Shown here: piece by piece, positions 21,808 to 22,715 of the stretch
How positions within the stretch are numbered: position 1 is the first letter of the stretch
Layout: each line of letters begins with the position of its first letter
Source: an uncultured Roseburia sp.
GTDB taxonomy: Bacteria; Bacillota; Clostridia; Lachnospirales; Lachnospiraceae
Length of the DNA stretch: 22,715 bases
NCBI GenBank assembly: GCA_934358955.1
Contig: CAKRLC010000038.1
Location: 1 to 22,715, forward strand
Direction: 5' to 3'
Position numbers and translations under genes: made by a program
Notes under the pieces: generated by a model
Told to the model about the DNA's origin: nothing
Database searches by the model: none
What the model saw: only the letters and a program-made list of their open reading frames with translations

Positions 21808-22715
21808 ATGAGCAATGTAAGAAGAGTTTATGTAGAAAAGAAACCGGCTTTTGCAGTTAAGGCAAAAGAGTTGCAGGCAGAGATCAAGAGTTATCTTGGA
21901 ATATCTTCCGTAACAGGTGTACGTGAACTGATTCGCTATGACATAGAGAATATTTCAGAGGAGACCTACAAAAAGGCATTGGTTACTGTATTTTCTGAGC
22001 CTCCTGTAGATATGGTTTTTGAAGAAGAATTTGAATTAGGAGATGCAAAAACATTTTCTGTAGAATATCTTCCGGGACAGTTCGATCAGAGAGCAGATTC
22101 CGCAGAACAGTGCGTGAAATTATTAAATGAAGAGGAAGAGCCGGTGATCCGTACAGCAACAACTTACGTGATCGAAGGCAAAGTGACAGAAGAGCAGTTA
22201 GAGGCGATCAAACATCACTGCATTAACCCGGTTGATTCCCGTGAGACTGGATTAGAAAAACCAGAGACTTTAGTCCAGAACTTTGAAGATCCTGCAGATG
22301 TTGCTTCTTTTGAAGGATTTGAGGATATGCCGGAGGCACAGTTAAAAGAACTCTACAGTTCTTTAAATCTTGCAATGACATTCAAGGACTTTTTACATAT
22401 CCAGAATTATTTTAAAAATGAAGAACACAGAGATCCATCTGTAACGGAGATCCGCGTACTGGATACATACTGGTCCGATCACTGCCGTCATACAACATTC
22501 TCTACTGAGTTAAAGGATGTAAAATTTGACGATGGATTTTACAAAAAACCAATTGAAGACACTTATAACAACTACTTAGATACATTCAAAAACCTGTATG
22601 AAGGACGTTCCGATAAATTTGTCTGCTTAATGGACATTGCATTACTTGCCATGAAACGTCTGAAAAAAGAAGGAAAATTACAGGATCAGGAAGAATCCGA
22701 TGAGATCAATGCATG
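21808..22715 (+). CDS. purL: Phosphoribosylformylglycinamidine synthase, N-terminal part
   Basis: An open frame of 302 codons that runs off the window edge. It encodes the start of a long-form FGAM synthase, which converts FGAR to FGAM with glutamine and ATP in de novo purine synthesis. The start MSNVRRVYVEKKPAF is preceded by AAAGGAAAAGGG ending 7 nt before ATG. The diagnostic signature DTYWSDHCRHTTF is at residues 219-231. The upstream N-terminal PurS-like domain (about 1-170; RVYVEKK, VTGVRELIRYDIENI, PVDSRETG) shows it is the single-chain large type (usually about 1,250 residues) rather than separate PurS/PurL/PurQ. The C-terminal glutaminase lies outside the window. Confidence 0.95.
   Translation, partial: MSNVRRVYVEKKPAFAVKAKELQAEIKSYLGISSVTGVRELIRYDIENISEETYKKALVTVFSEPPVDMVFEEEFELGDAKTFSVEYLPGQFDQRADSAEQCVKLLNEEEEPVIRTATTYVIEGKVTEEQLEAIKHHCINPVDSRETGLEKPETLVQNFEDPADVASFEGFEDMPEAQLKELYSSLNLAMTFKDFLHIQNYFKNEEHRDPSVTEIRVLDTYWSDHCRHTTFSTELKDVKFDDGFYKKPIEDTYNNYLDTFKNLYEGRSDKFVCLMDIALLAMKRLKKEGKLQDQEESDEINA

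Overview
The window looks like a low-GC Gram-positive chromosome of the Clostridia, most likely a Lachnospiraceae-type gut anaerobe. The reasons are AG-rich Shine-Dalgarno sites, TTGACA/TATAAT promoters, an LL-diaminopimelate aminotransferase (DapL), and a surface protein rich in InlB B-repeat and DUF4214-like modules. This assignment is inference; there is no rRNA or marker gene to fix it.

Region 1 (about 55-10556, + strand) is a compact, divergent Tad-like (type IVc) pilus or secretion locus that appears to be one operon. In order it encodes: a TadZ/CpaE/ParA-like ATPase with an unusual Walker A; two nearly identical 61- and 63-residue pilin-like proteins from a 257-bp-period tandem duplication; an intergenic hairpin; a TadA/CpaF ATPase; a 510-residue protein that looks like TadB and TadC fused; five small proteins with an N-terminal membrane segment (two too short for normal ORF cut-offs); a putative lipoprotein with a long disordered stalk; and a 1238-residue secreted modular protein. 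Most of the small proteins begin with M-K-x-[IV]-[IM]-E and lack a leader peptide, so the Glu lies at position 5 once Met is removed, as in mature type IV/Flp pilins. No prepilin peptidase is seen. This is the best candidate for an undescribed system.

Region 2 (about 10591-13630, - strand) is housekeeping: a CNNM/CorC-HlyC membrane protein and guaB (IMP dehydrogenase). guaB has a clear promoter and a structured 5' leader.

Region 3 (about 13700-17100, + strand) carries an orphan eukaryotic-type (HIS6-like) hisA, dapL, and a LacI-family regulator starting 4 nt after dapL. A palindromic repeat family occurs at 13708-13756 and 17102-17380; the largest copy is a fold-back of about 246 bp.

Region 4 (about 17395-20350, + strand) is a sugar-phosphorolysis operon: a LacI-type operator overlapping a consensus promoter, a uridine-kinase-like P-loop kinase, and a GH13_18 (sucrose phosphorylase family) enzyme with an extra segment of about 75 residues. 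The nearby LacI regulator is the obvious candidate repressor. A 28-bp-stem hairpin ends the operon.

Region 5 (20488-22715): a LysR-type regulator on the - strand diverges from purL (FGAM synthase, cut by the window edge). Between them lies a 35-bp palindrome carrying overlapping divergent promoters, and a possible attenuator in the lysR leader.
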